Shown in pieces: positions 16,638 to 25,469 of a DNA stretch of 64,000 bases. Numbering within the stretch: position 1 is the first letter of the stretch; each line of letters starts with the position of its first letter. The position numbers and the translations under genes are program-made. This DNA comes from Myxacorys chilensis ATA2-1-KO14 (lineage in GTDB: Bacteria > Cyanobacteriota > Cyanobacteriia > Leptolyngbyales > Leptolyngbyaceae), in assembly GCA_019359275.1 (NCBI GenBank), contig JAHHHP010000012.1:1-64000 (forward strand). The letters are read 5' to 3'. The notes under the pieces were generated by a model. The model did no database searches and was not told the origin of the DNA. It worked only from the letters and a program-made list of their open reading frames with translations.

Positions 16638-17870
16638 ATGAACGCAAAATCTATTAAAGATTCTAAGCGGCTAACCGTTACTCCCTTAGAGAATGAGAAT
16701 TGGGATTCTAGCCACATTGGTGTAGCAGATCACTCTGGAGAACTCAATTCAACCGAGCGTCTGGTCAACCTGCTAGCAGCCGAACTGGAATCTGAGCTAA
16801 CTGTGGCGGGCAAAACAGTGCATGCCGTTGCTGACCGGATTGCAACAGAAGTAGAACGAATTTGTGCAAAGAGCGATCGCATTCAGCATTCAGGCGAAGT
16901 TGGGTCTTGGCGGCTAACGCTGGCGCGGTATCGGCTGCAAAAGTGCGTTCATTACTACCGATTAGGGTCGCGTCAAGGTCGGGTTGAGCTTCACAGCAGT
17001 CTCAGTACGATGGTGTACCGTCCGATCGCGCCCGCTCACTTGCAACTGAGCTTTCAAGCACGGTACAGCTTAATCGAAGATTTTCTCCAAGGCTTTTACA
17101 CCGAATCGCTAAGAGCGTTCCGTCGGGAAAATCAGTTAGCCGAAACCTATCAGCCTCGGACTCGGCTAGAACTGGCAGAATATATGGCCTTTACTGAGCA
17201 ATACGGCAAGCGTCGCATTACCCTACCCACTCAGCACAGCCAACAGCTTGTGATTCTACGGGCGCAGCGCTTTGCTAGTCGTCAGCCTCAAGAAATTGCA
17301 GTCGATATTGAAACGGCGATGGAAACTGCCAAAGGTGACGAAGCCGATACCTATGGACGGTCTCCAGTGCTGCAAATGATTCGAGAGCAGATGGTAGCCG
17401 ATAAAGATGATTCGTCGGAATCGGGATTGCGCGATCGCGTTATTGCTGAACTAATGCAATATCTCGGATCTCAAGGGCAACAAGACTGTGTAGACTATCT
17501 CACGCTCAAGCTCAAAGATCTGTCTGTGCCGGAGATCGATGACATTCTGAATTTGACACCCCGGCAACGCGATTATCTGCAACAGCGCTTTAAATATCAC
17601 GTTGAAAAGTTCACGACCTCTGGCAATTGGAAAGTCGTTCACGAATGGCTTGGAGCTGATTTAGATCAAAACTTTGGACTCTCCACTCAGCAGTGGGACA
17701 TCTTCTTAGGAACTCTTTCGGTCGATCAGCAACAGCTTCTGCAACTCAAACAAGCCAAAGCCGATGATCAAGAGATCATGCAAACGCTGAGGCTGACAGC
17801 AAAGCAACTTCAGAAACGCTGGTCAACGTTGTTAGATGTAGCGCGGCAGGTTCGGAATCAAGCAAAATAG
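16638..17870 (+). CDS. hetZ: HetZ-related transcription factor
   Basis: About 410 residues. It follows the HetZ pattern: AVADRIATEVERICAKSDRIQ, then ARYRLQKCVHYYRLGSRQGRVELHSSLSTMVYRPIAP, SYQGR-like QARYSLIEDFLQGFYTESLRAFRRENQL, ELAEYMAFTEQYGKRRI, and LTPRQRDYLQQRFKYHVEKF followed by a helix-turn-helix-like C-terminus. In Anabaena HetZ is an early DNA-binding regulator of heterocyst differentiation, but homologues occur in filamentous species without heterocysts, where the role is unknown. patU, hetP and hetR are not in the window. ATG 16638 is chosen; a GTG at 16611 would add nine residues and neither start has a strong ribosome site. Confidence 0.75.
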   Translation: MNAKSIKDSKRLTVTPLENENWDSSHIGVADHSGELNSTERLVNLLAAELESELTVAGKTVHAVADRIATEVERICAKSDRIQHSGEVGSWRLTLARYRLQKCVHYYRLGSRQGRVELHSSLSTMVYRPIAPAHLQLSFQARYSLIEDFLQGFYTESLRAFRRENQLAETYQPRTRLELAEYMAFTEQYGKRRITLPTQHSQQLVILRAQRFASRQPQEIAVDIETAMETAKGDEADTYGRSPVLQMIREQMVADKDDSSESGLRDRVIAELMQYLGSQGQQDCVDYLTLKLKDLSVPEIDDILNLTPRQRDYLQQRFKYHVEKFTTSGNWKVVHEWLGADLDQNFGLSTQQWDIFLGTLSVDQQQLLQLKQAKADDQEIMQTLRLTAKQLQKRWSTLLDVARQVRNQAK

Positions 17871-17936
17871 GGGCGGTGGCTTCTAGATTTCCAATTACCT
17901 GCTTGAATAGGCTAGGCGATTGGTTCTGGCAATTTA

Positions 17937-18251
17937 GAATTCTGTTACTACCAAAGCCGTACTTTTCGTACTTCTATTGAAGTTGGTCAATCCTTTCCAG
18001 ATTTGCATCTTTGCTCGTCCAATTCCGTAAACCTTCACCTGCTCTAATTCCACGGCTCGCGATGCTTTGAGTAGAATGCGATCCTTTGGAGCTTGGCAAA
18101 GCCAATCGCCAGGTTTCGCATGTCTGTTTCACTATATTTTTCGTCGGCTCACCACATCTGAATCGTTTACAAATTTTTCAGAAGGGAATTGAGCTAAAGC
18201 TTCTGCCTGATCCGCAAAATTAACAATCCGTCTAGGCTCAGTGTCTTCACC
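17937..18251 (-). pseudogene. Decayed gene remnant, unknown family
   Basis: On the minus strand one frame reads as plausible protein for about 105 codons: EPRRIVNFADQAEALAQFP then SEKFVNDSDVV, two adjacent stops (TAG TGA at 18129-18134), then GDWLCQAPKDRILLKASRA and VELEQVKVYGIGRAKMQIWK up to a TAA at 17934. There is no start codon and a TAA precedes it at 18252. The middle is made of a 30-bp dispersed repeat. The most likely reading is a gene 3' end that has decayed. I cannot name the family. Confidence 0.35.
18080..18109. repeat. 30-bp dispersed palindromic repeat, copy 1
   Basis: GATCCTTTGGAGCTTGGCAA continuing to AGCCAATCGC; it matches 35211-35240 at 29 of 30 positions. The core TTGGCAAAGCCAA is self-complementary (5-bp arms around AAA). 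It ends in GCGATC-like HIP-style bases and lies inside the decayed gene remnant. Confidence 0.7.
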
Positions 18252-18427
18252 TTAAGTGTTTAGAGCAGATTGTCTTGGCGACTTTAGATTGTTCTTTAAA
18301 CTGTGTACCGCCGCAGGTACGACGAACTGTCTTTTGACGGCAGTACACCTTTGCTCAAATGATATTTGTGTCACCAAGATTGCCTAACCCTTGACCTGGC
18401 AGGTAATTCTGAATTGAAGTAGACACT

Positions 18428-20683
18428 GTGCTGAAACAAAATCTTAATCTTAAACTAACGTTAGGGGCCGCAAGTACTGCATTCCTGAGCATTAACCTAG
18501 TATTCGCTGAAGTTCTTTCTGTTAAAGCAACTGAAGTAGAAGATGTCGCTGTTACTGTCAACGCTCGGAGCAATGCTAGGCATAACACTTTAGAATTTAG
18601 AAAAGCGAATCGTAGCTCAAACTCTATTATTAATGCCTTATCCAATGAGTTCAGCATTGAGCAGAACTCAACACCAGTACTGCGAATCCGCGACCTTGAG
18701 CCAAAAACTGAGGCTAAATTACTGATTGAACCGGGGGTTAACGTATCTCAAGCGAAGTTGGCTCAAATTTCAACTCCTTCAATCGTGACTCAAGCACCTT
18801 CTAATGAATCGCAATCTGAAGAAGAGGATGAATCGCAATCTGAAGAAGAGGTTGTCGTTGAAGGAAAACGCCAAAAGCCAACGTCTAGCCCGGTGTATAG
18901 AATTCAGTCAGATGAGATTCGCAAGCAGGGAGCAGACAGCGCCGCAGAAGTTTTACGCGGTCTACCAGGATTTGCGATCAATGATGTCGGCTATGGCGCA
19001 GATATTCATACTGGAACGTTCTACCGGGGCGCATCGATTAATCAGTCCGTGTTCTTGCTCAATGGCAGACCGATCGGAACGAACGTTAATACCTATCATG
19101 GTGCAACCGATCTAAACGGCATTCCTACAGGTGCGATCGAGCAAGTCGAACTATCGAGCGGAACCAGCGCAACGCTCTATGGCTCAGAAGCAGTAGGCGG
19201 TGTGGTTAACATCATCACAAAAAAGGGGAGCGGCCCACCAAAACTGAACGGACTCGCACAATTCGGCTCCTATGGGCTATCGAATTATCGGGGCAACTTT
19301 ACAGGCTCGTCAGGCAAGTTAAACTACATTCTCAGTTACGAACGGTTTAAAGCAGACAACGACTATCGAGTGCCCATCGGTGCAGCCAATCGCGGCGCAG
19401 ATGGAAGACTATTTAATAGCGATGCCAAGATTGAGAATTACTATGGCAACTTCAGCGTAGATCTGAACTCGCGTAACACGTTGAGTTTAGATGTTTCGGC
19501 AATTACCAGTCGAAGAGGACTGCTATATTTTGGCTTTCCGATTCAGCGCGATCGCTTGAATCACGACAAGCTAAATGCTGGCTTAACCTGGCAATCTCAG
19601 CTAGGTAACAGCAACGACTCAACCTTAACGACAACGCTATCGTTCAATCAAGACAAATTCAACACGTCAGGTCCCGCCCAAGCGAGATTTTTTCGGACAG
19701 GAGACCTCAATTCTCGCGCCTTAAACGCTAGAGTTGAACATAATTGGCAAACCAGTAGAACCAACAATCTTCAGTGGGGAATTGATCTGCAGAATGCGTT
19801 TCTCACAGGAGAACTGTCTAGTACCGTGCCTCAATTTTCGAGATTGAATGGTGAGATTGAGCGCGATCGCTTTCAAGCGTCTCTATTTGCACTCAATACT
19901 TGGCAAATTACCAACACTTTACAGGCTGAAGTTGGACTGCGGCAAAACTTTACCAGTGATTTCGGAAGTTATCTTAATCCCAGTGTGGGCGCACGCTGGG
20001 CGATTTCTCCGAATGTTGCGGTGCGTGGCAGTGTCGTATCGGTGCATCGCAATCCAGGACTCGATCAACTTTACCTGTTCGACACCGTGCATAATTGGTT
20101 GCCTAATCCAGACTTAGACCCTGAAACGGGTGCGTCTTGGTCAGCAGGAGTCGATGTTCAGCTTTCCTCGCAGTTAACCGGGCAATTCACCTACTTTGGC
20201 AGTCGATTAAACGATCGCTTAGGCATCCAATCGGGACGTTGGACAAATATTGGACTCGTGAATACAAACGGGTTAGAAGCTGCCGTGCGCTGGCAAGCCT
20301 CGCCGCAGTGGTCAACGTTTGTGAACTACACCTACACCGATGCCAAGATTGGAAGTGGTGCTGAAAAAGGATTGCAGTTAAGCTCAATCCCTTACTCTGT
20401 AGCCCAGTTGGGCGTTGGCTATGCCTCGAATGGCTGGGAAGTGAATTTATATATCAGCTACTTTAGCGGGGCACGGCGAGCAATCTTTCTAAACCCAGGA
20501 GACGATAGTCGCGAGTTCTCTCCGGGCTGGATTAACTTAGATTTTGGAGTCCGGATTCCGATTACAAACCAGTTAGGATTCACGCTGCTGCTTGAGAACC
20601 TTGCCGATCGCACGTATGAAAAATCGAATCGCATCTATCAACCCGGACTAACTTACCGCGTTGGATTACAGTCGAGTTTTTGA
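18428..20683 (+). CDS. TonB-dependent outer-membrane receptor
   Basis: 751 residues beginning at a GTG (GTG CTG AAA CAA). A Sec signal (to about residue 28) is followed by a cyanobacteria-type N-terminal extension with RIRDLEP and an acidic duplicated linker (ESQSEEEDESQSEEE), a TonB-box-like VVVEGKR, then the plug domain (residues about 155-270: IRKQGADSAAEVLRGLPGFAI...GAIEQVELSSGTSATLYGSEAVGGVVNIITKKG) and a 22-strand-type barrel ending in a C-terminal Phe (YRVGLQSSF), the outer-membrane insertion signal. It imports siderophore-iron, cobalamin or a similar ligand using ExbB/TonB energy; no transporter partner is adjacent, so the ligand is unknown. Confidence 0.9.
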   Translation: MLKQNLNLKLTLGAASTAFLSINLVFAEVLSVKATEVEDVAVTVNARSNARHNTLEFRKANRSSNSIINALSNEFSIEQNSTPVLRIRDLEPKTEAKLLIEPGVNVSQAKLAQISTPSIVTQAPSNESQSEEEDESQSEEEVVVEGKRQKPTSSPVYRIQSDEIRKQGADSAAEVLRGLPGFAINDVGYGADIHTGTFYRGASINQSVFLLNGRPIGTNVNTYHGATDLNGIPTGAIEQVELSSGTSATLYGSEAVGGVVNIITKKGSGPPKLNGLAQFGSYGLSNYRGNFTGSSGKLNYILSYERFKADNDYRVPIGAANRGADGRLFNSDAKIENYYGNFSVDLNSRNTLSLDVSAITSRRGLLYFGFPIQRDRLNHDKLNAGLTWQSQLGNSNDSTLTTTLSFNQDKFNTSGPAQARFFRTGDLNSRALNARVEHNWQTSRTNNLQWGIDLQNAFLTGELSSTVPQFSRLNGEIERDRFQASLFALNTWQITNTLQAEVGLRQNFTSDFGSYLNPSVGARWAISPNVAVRGSVVSVHRNPGLDQLYLFDTVHNWLPNPDLDPETGASWSAGVDVQLSSQLTGQFTYFGSRLNDRLGIQSGRWTNIGLVNTNGLEAAVRWQASPQWSTFVNYTYTDAKIGSGAEKGLQLSSIPYSVAQLGVGYASNGWEVNLYISYFSGARRAIFLNPGDDSREFSPGWINLDFGVRIPITNQLGFTLLLENLADRTYEKSNRIYQPGLTYRVGLQSSF

Positions 20684-20764
20684 AGCTTCCAGAAGTGGAG
20701 AAGCCAGGGTAAGGGAAAAGAGCAGGCCATAGCGCTCAAGTTGCGATCACTCAGTTGGCGCTCA

Positions 20765-20799
20765 ATGATATTAATTTAATGTCATTGAATTAATATCAT
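20765..20799. repeat. AT-rich hairpin with duplicated arm
   Basis: A 17-bp stem with one mismatch (ATGATATTAATTTAAT at 20765-20780 against 20784-20799) and a 3-nt loop. Part of the arm is repeated directly just downstream (TAATATCATCGAAGAA, then TAATGTCATCGAAGAA). There is no T tract, so it is not a standard terminator; it may still end receptor transcription or be a protein site. Confidence 0.5.
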
Positions 20800-20934
20800 C
20801 GAAGAATTAATGTCATCGAAGAACAGGGCGATTTAAAGCGCGTTGACAGACGCGCTCTAGAAATCATGCAAATCTAAATTGATACCCCTTCTGTGGGTAC
20901 TCTAACCTGACTAGCTTCCTTACTGACATGACTT

Positions 20935-22122
20935 ATGCAGAGCATTCCTACCACCATTCCATTTGTCGATTTGACGCCGCAACACCAACCCATTCAAGCG
21001 CAGATCGATCGCGCTATTCGCACGGTGATCGAGCGAGGCGATTATGTTTTAGGACAAGCGGTTGTGGAATTTGAGCAGGCTTTCGCCGCCGCCTGCGGAG
21101 CCTCATTTGGAGTAGGGGTCGCTTGTGGAACGGATGCGATCGCACTTGGTTTGCAAGCTTGCGGAATTGGCAATGGTGATGAAGTTATTCTACCGGCGAA
21201 TACATTTGTCGCCACTCTAATTGGCGTTTTAAGAACAGGCGCAGTTCCTATCTTAGTCGATTGCGATCCGAAGACCGCACTGCTCGATTTAGTGGCGGCA
21301 GAAAACGCAATCACACCCAGAACTCGCGCGATCGTGCCTGTGCATCTCTACGGTCAAATGGTATCGCCGACCTTGTTACGAGATTTAGCAAACACGTACG
21401 GTTTGCTAATTTTTGAAGATGCAGCGCAGGCACATTTAGCTCAGCGAGAAGGATACAAAGCAGGTTCAGTCGGCATGGCCGCCGCCTTTAGTTTTTATCC
21501 GAGTAAGAATTTGGGGGCGTTGGGTGATGGTGGCATGGTTGTCACTCAAGACGAGGCGATCGCCACAAAACTCCGGTCCCTACGAAACTATGGCGCACCC
21601 CGCAAATATTTTCACACCGATTACGGCACAAACAGTCGATTGGATTCGATGCAAGCGGCTGTTCTAGGTGTCAAACTGCCGTACCTAAATGAGTGGAACC
21701 GCGATCGCCGCCAAATCGCCGAGCAATACAACGCACTCCTGAAACCGCTCCACTCTAAAGGGTTGTTGCCGATTCAAAACCAAAGCGGTAAAGGTCATGT
21801 TTATCATCTCTATGTGCTTCGAGCGTTTCGGAATACACTGCTGGGTGAGACCCCCTGCCTGGTCAATCGAGACGCGCTGCAAGCCTATCTAGACACCCAA
21901 GGAATTCAAACCGGAATTCACTATCCGTTGCCCTGCCATCTCCAACCTGCATTTAAGAACTTGGGCTACCGCGCCGGAGACTTCCCGATCGCAGAAGCCC
22001 TTTGTCAAGAAATTATTTCTTTACCCATGTATCCGGGTCTTACTGAGGAACATGTGATACAAGTGATGGGCGCGATTGAGGAAGCTCTCGCCACACCATC
22101 TGCAATCCAACTCTCGGCCTAA
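20935..22122 (+). CDS. DegT/DnrJ/EryC1/StrS-family sugar aminotransferase
   Basis: 395 residues of a PLP-dependent fold type I enzyme that transaminates (or dehydrates) nucleotide-linked keto-sugars. Landmarks: IPFVDLTPQ at the N-terminus, GVACGTDAIALGLQACGIGNGDEVILPANTFVAT, EDAAQAHLA, and SFYPSKNLGALGDGGMVVT, whose Lys191 is the predicted PLP Schiff-base residue. The product is probably an amino sugar for a surface polysaccharide, which fits the exosortase and Wza/Wzc genes that follow. The stop lies 5 bases before the exosortase start. Confidence 0.9.
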   Translation: MQSIPTTIPFVDLTPQHQPIQAQIDRAIRTVIERGDYVLGQAVVEFEQAFAAACGASFGVGVACGTDAIALGLQACGIGNGDEVILPANTFVATLIGVLRTGAVPILVDCDPKTALLDLVAAENAITPRTRAIVPVHLYGQMVSPTLLRDLANTYGLLIFEDAAQAHLAQREGYKAGSVGMAAAFSFYPSKNLGALGDGGMVVTQDEAIATKLRSLRNYGAPRKYFHTDYGTNSRLDSMQAAVLGVKLPYLNEWNRDRRQIAEQYNALLKPLHSKGLLPIQNQSGKGHVYHLYVLRAFRNTLLGETPCLVNRDALQAYLDTQGIQTGIHYPLPCHLQPAFKNLGYRAGDFPIAEALCQEIISLPMYPGLTEEHVIQVMGAIEEALATPSAIQLSA

Positions 22123-22126
22123 CGCC

Positions 22127-23062
22127 ATGCGAACTGCCCGGATCTCTCTTATCGAACGCTATTGGAGTGATGCTGCTCTACTCGGCTTACTGACGCTGAT
22201 GTATGCTCCTCTACTGGTTCACTGGTATGACGGTTGGCTGCGAAAATCTATCAGCATCGAACACGAGTACTTTAGCCATGGGCTGATCGGGCTGCCGTTT
22301 GCTGCATACATCGCCTGGACACACCGCCGACGATGGCAACGGCTCGATTCGCCTCAAGACGTTCTACATCGAATGACAGCACGCCCAAAGCAGCGCCAAG
22401 AATTTGCAGGGGTAACCCTGTCAGGCGCAGTATTTCTACTGATGGCTGGAGTCTTATATCTCAGTGGATTACCTGATCCGGTCAATATCTCGTTTCCTGT
22501 GCTGCTTACCGGACTGTGCTTATGGCTCAAAGGCATACCGGGTCTGAAGCTACAATCATTTCCACTGCTACTCGTCTTTTTGGCAACCCCAAACGAAATT
22601 CCTTATCTGATTGCACCTTATACCCTACCGCTACAAGCCTTTATTGCGGGAAGTGCAGGATTCGTTCTGGCTCAATTGGGAATGGATGTGACCGTGCAAA
22701 ACATCTACCTATCAGTTGGAGGCAAGCTCGTAGAGGTAGCACCTTATTGTGCTGGACTGAAGATGCTGTTTACCAGTTTATATGTGGCGCTGATGTTGCT
22801 GTATTGGACAGATAACTTGCGGGTGCGCCCCATCGTTATTTCTTTTTTGACCGCCACGATCGCAACTAGCATTCTCGCAAATATTGTCCGAAATACCCTG
22901 CTGGCGTACTTTCATGGCACGAGCCAAACCGCTGCTTTTCATTGGTTACACGATGGCTGGGGCGGCGATGGCTACTCGGCTATCATGCTGGGTTTACTGG
23001 TGGTAGTAATTCGTCAACTTGAAGCGTTCTTCGCGCCAGCCGTAACTCAAGACTTGCCTTAA
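22127..23062 (+). CDS. crtB: Cyanoexosortase B
   Basis: 311 residues from ATG 22127, with about eight TM helices. The exosortase catalytic triad is visible: Cys208 in VEVAPYCAGLKML, Arg255 in ANIVRNTLL, and His275 in FHWLHDGWGG. Exosortases cleave and sort proteins with a C-terminal PEP-CTERM tag at the extracytoplasmic face, usually in bacteria that make exopolysaccharide. The accessory protein that follows and the DegT/Wza/Wzc context fit the cyanobacterial B subtype. A PEP-CTERM protein is encoded at 38182-39252. Note that the symbol crtB is also used for phytoene synthase, which this is not. Confidence 0.82.
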   Translation: MRTARISLIERYWSDAALLGLLTLMYAPLLVHWYDGWLRKSISIEHEYFSHGLIGLPFAAYIAWTHRRRWQRLDSPQDVLHRMTARPKQRQEFAGVTLSGAVFLLMAGVLYLSGLPDPVNISFPVLLTGLCLWLKGIPGLKLQSFPLLLVFLATPNEIPYLIAPYTLPLQAFIAGSAGFVLAQLGMDVTVQNIYLSVGGKLVEVAPYCAGLKMLFTSLYVALMLLYWTDNLRVRPIVISFLTATIATSILANIVRNTLLAYFHGTSQTAAFHWLHDGWGGDGYSAIMLGLLVVVIRQLEAFFAPAVTQDLP

Positions 23063-23088
23063 ATTTTGCCCCTATCTGAGTTTGCCTC

Positions 23089-23844
23089 ATGCACCTGTCT
23101 CTACCCAAGCTCAAGCAGCTTTCCCTCGCCAAGTTAAGTCTTCTCCTGTTGCTGGTTGTCCTCGTCTGTTGGGGGGCAATTCCAGGCTACTTATCGGGCG
23201 GCAACTGGCGTTGGACATCGCCGCCAAGAGTCACAGTTCTCAAGCAACTCAAGCAGCTTAGACAAGATGGGCTGACGTTGACAGAGTGGCAAACTGATGA
23301 CCGGCGCGTTTCAATCATTGGGGAGCATCGCTGGCTGCAACAAACGATTAGCGAGAAGCGCAACCCAGACAGGGCTATAGATAGTTCTCAAACAAGTTCT
23401 CCAATAAATAGCTCTCCAACAAAAGCAACCATATTTCTGTTTCCGCAAAATGGGCCGTTAGATCAGCCTGCCGTAGAATGGACTGATCTCGACGGCGTTC
23501 AAGGCTGGAAAACTGATTCTACCCGAACCGCAGAATTTATCACCTCCAAATCGCCTGCTCAAGTCACCGCCCGCTTTTTTCGAGCGTGGACTGACAGACA
23601 AACCTATGCAGTATTGCAATGGTATGCCTGGTCAGGGGGAGGGCATCCCATGCCGAGCCATTGGTTTGTGGCTGACCGCATTGCGCAATGGAGCGATCGT
23701 CGCGTGCCTTGGGTGGCGGTGAGTCTGTTAATGCCCATCGAACCCTTAGACGACATTGAGAAATCTTGGTCGAAACTAGAGTCATTAGCTCAGACTGTGC
23801 AAATCACCTTGATGGAGGGTGCTTTAAAAGAGAACGCTGGGTGA
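23089..23844 (+). CDS. Cyanoexosortase B system-associated protein
   Basis: 251 residues, 26 bases after the exosortase. A single TM helix (residues about 10-35, LSLLLLLVVLVCWGAIPGYL) is followed by an extracytoplasmic domain: GLTLTEWQTDDRRVSIIGEHRWLQQTI, an Asp/Ser-rich variable loop, then VEWTDLDGVQGWKTDS and QTYAVLQWYAWSGGGHPMPSHWFVADRIAQW. This matches the EpsI-like partner invariably found next to cyanoexosortase B. Its biochemical role is not established; presumably it assists sorting or polymer attachment. Confidence 0.8.
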   Translation: MHLSLPKLKQLSLAKLSLLLLLVVLVCWGAIPGYLSGGNWRWTSPPRVTVLKQLKQLRQDGLTLTEWQTDDRRVSIIGEHRWLQQTISEKRNPDRAIDSSQTSSPINSSPTKATIFLFPQNGPLDQPAVEWTDLDGVQGWKTDSTRTAEFITSKSPAQVTARFFRAWTDRQTYAVLQWYAWSGGGHPMPSHWFVADRIAQWSDRRVPWVAVSLLMPIEPLDDIEKSWSKLESLAQTVQITLMEGALKENAG

Positions 23845-24016
23845 GCGAATTTGTGATCCACCCGTAAAATGAAGGGCAAACTTCATCAAAAACAACACAA
23901 ATCTGATACTGAGATCCCTGAAACCAATGGGGTCAGTGTGAATAATCTTGATCAAATGGGTATTTACTGAGTATCGGTGAGATCCATCGTGATATTAGCC
24001 CGCCCGTCTTCTCGTT

Positions 24017-25441
24017 ATGTCTTTAGCTTCTCGACTGACTGCTTTCTGTTTAATCGGTACTCATTCTGTCGCAGCGACGTTGCCACTTGGGATGCTGACT
24101 TGGCTTACCAACTCAGTATGGGCTGATTCTGCATCCAGTCAAACTCTAATGAGTCAGACTCCGATGCCTCCTGTTCTCAACCCGGCAGATCCAATCGTAC
24201 CAGAGCGCAACACCGACCCAACTGTGTCTCCTCGGCGTCCGACGTCTTTAGATCTCGTTGAGCAAGCTCGGCAACGACTCCGGGAGCGGGGTGAGCTTCC
24301 AGCGCCGATGCCAACTCCAAGCACACCAAGCCGTGTAGTTGTGCCAACTGTACCCGGGCCAACTGCACCTGTGCCGACTGTACCTGCGCCGATTATAACT
24401 GTACCTGTACCAACTGTACCGACGGTGCCTGCTGTCGTTACGCCTGTTCCACCCATAAATGCGCTCCCGACTCAAGCCTTTGAGCCATACCGCTTGGGCG
24501 GAGGAGACACCATTTCAGTCGTGGTTCAACGATTCTCCGATTTGAATTTCCAGGCCACGATCGATCAAGAAGGAAATATCACCGCTCCGCTGCTCGGGCG
24601 TCTGTCGCTACAGGGATTGACGATCGAACAAGCCCAAGAGAGAGTCCGGCAAGGACTCGATCGCTATGTGATTAATCCGATTGTGTATCTAGCGCTGAGT
24701 AATCCTCGCCCAGTCTTAGTCACCCTAACTGGCGAAATCACTCGTCCGGGGTTATACCCGCTTCAACTGCCGCGGATCAGTTCGGCATTGTTGATCGCAG
24801 GAGGTGCAACCTCAACCGCCGACCTGCGAGCCGTTCGAGTCAAACGCAGTTTGCAGGATGGTTCGACCCTGGAAGAAGAACTCGATTTGATCACCCCCTT
24901 GAAAGATGGGTCTGCGTTGCCCGATTTACGGCTGCAAGATGGGGATGTTGTGGTGATTCCAAAAATTGAGCAAAGTGCGGCTCAGGAGTACGATCGCGAC
25001 TTGGTTGCTCGCTCGACCTTAGTGAAACCTCAAATTACGGTACGGGTTCTGAGTTATGCCAGTAGCGGCTTAGGCAATGTGACGCTTCCCAACGGCAGCA
25101 CGTTTCTAGACGCCTTATCTGCGGCTCGCCCCAATCCCGATCGCATCGATTTTCGCAGAGTTGCCCTGATCCGCTTTGATCCGGTGAAGAAAGAGGCTGT
25201 GTCTCGTGACATTAATGCAAAAAATGTTCTCATGGGCGACCTGACGCAGAATGTTGTCTTAGAAGATAATGATGTGATTGTGATTGGTCGCAACTTGGTC
25301 GGCAAGATCACCTACGCGCTCAATACCTTCACTCAGCCCTTCCGAGACGTGCTGGGATTCCTGCTGTTCTTCCGGGAATTGCGAAGCGGTGCAGCTAATC
25401 TGTTTGGTCCGAATAACAGCGATAACGATAACGATCGATAG
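24017..25441 (+). CDS. Wza-like polysaccharide export protein
   Basis: 474 residues. An N-terminal signal region is followed by a Pro/Val/Thr repeat linker at residues about 105-150 (PTVPGPTAPVPTVPAP...). The poly-export domain begins at YRLGGGDTISVVVQRFSDLNFQATIDQEGNITAPLLGRLSLQGLTIEQAQERV, followed by SLBB-type domains (VLVTLTGEITRPGLYPL; ITVRVLSYASSGLGNVTLPNGSTFLDAL). Proteins of this family form the outer-membrane/periplasmic channel for capsule or released exopolysaccharide. No lipobox Cys is seen, unlike E. coli Wza. It lies 28 bases before the co-polymerase gene, in one transcript. Confidence 0.9.
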   Translation: MSLASRLTAFCLIGTHSVAATLPLGMLTWLTNSVWADSASSQTLMSQTPMPPVLNPADPIVPERNTDPTVSPRRPTSLDLVEQARQRLRERGELPAPMPTPSTPSRVVVPTVPGPTAPVPTVPAPIITVPVPTVPTVPAVVTPVPPINALPTQAFEPYRLGGGDTISVVVQRFSDLNFQATIDQEGNITAPLLGRLSLQGLTIEQAQERVRQGLDRYVINPIVYLALSNPRPVLVTLTGEITRPGLYPLQLPRISSALLIAGGATSTADLRAVRVKRSLQDGSTLEEELDLITPLKDGSALPDLRLQDGDVVVIPKIEQSAAQEYDRDLVARSTLVKPQITVRVLSYASSGLGNVTLPNGSTFLDALSAARPNPDRIDFRRVALIRFDPVKKEAVSRDINAKNVLMGDLTQNVVLEDNDVIVIGRNLVGKITYALNTFTQPFRDVLGFLLFFRELRSGAANLFGPNNSDNDNDR

Positions 25442-25469
25442 TCTTCTCTAACTCGACGGGCTTCTACCT

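Larger units (their letters stand above)
17871..18427. other. Spacer between hetZ-like gene and TonB receptor
   Basis: A 557-bp spacer. Most of it is occupied by the decayed minus-strand gene and the dispersed repeat. The remaining 180 bp before the receptor contain short GTACCGCCGCAGGTAC-like symmetry near 18305-18320 and no clear Fur box or riboswitch that I can identify. Confidence 0.35.
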
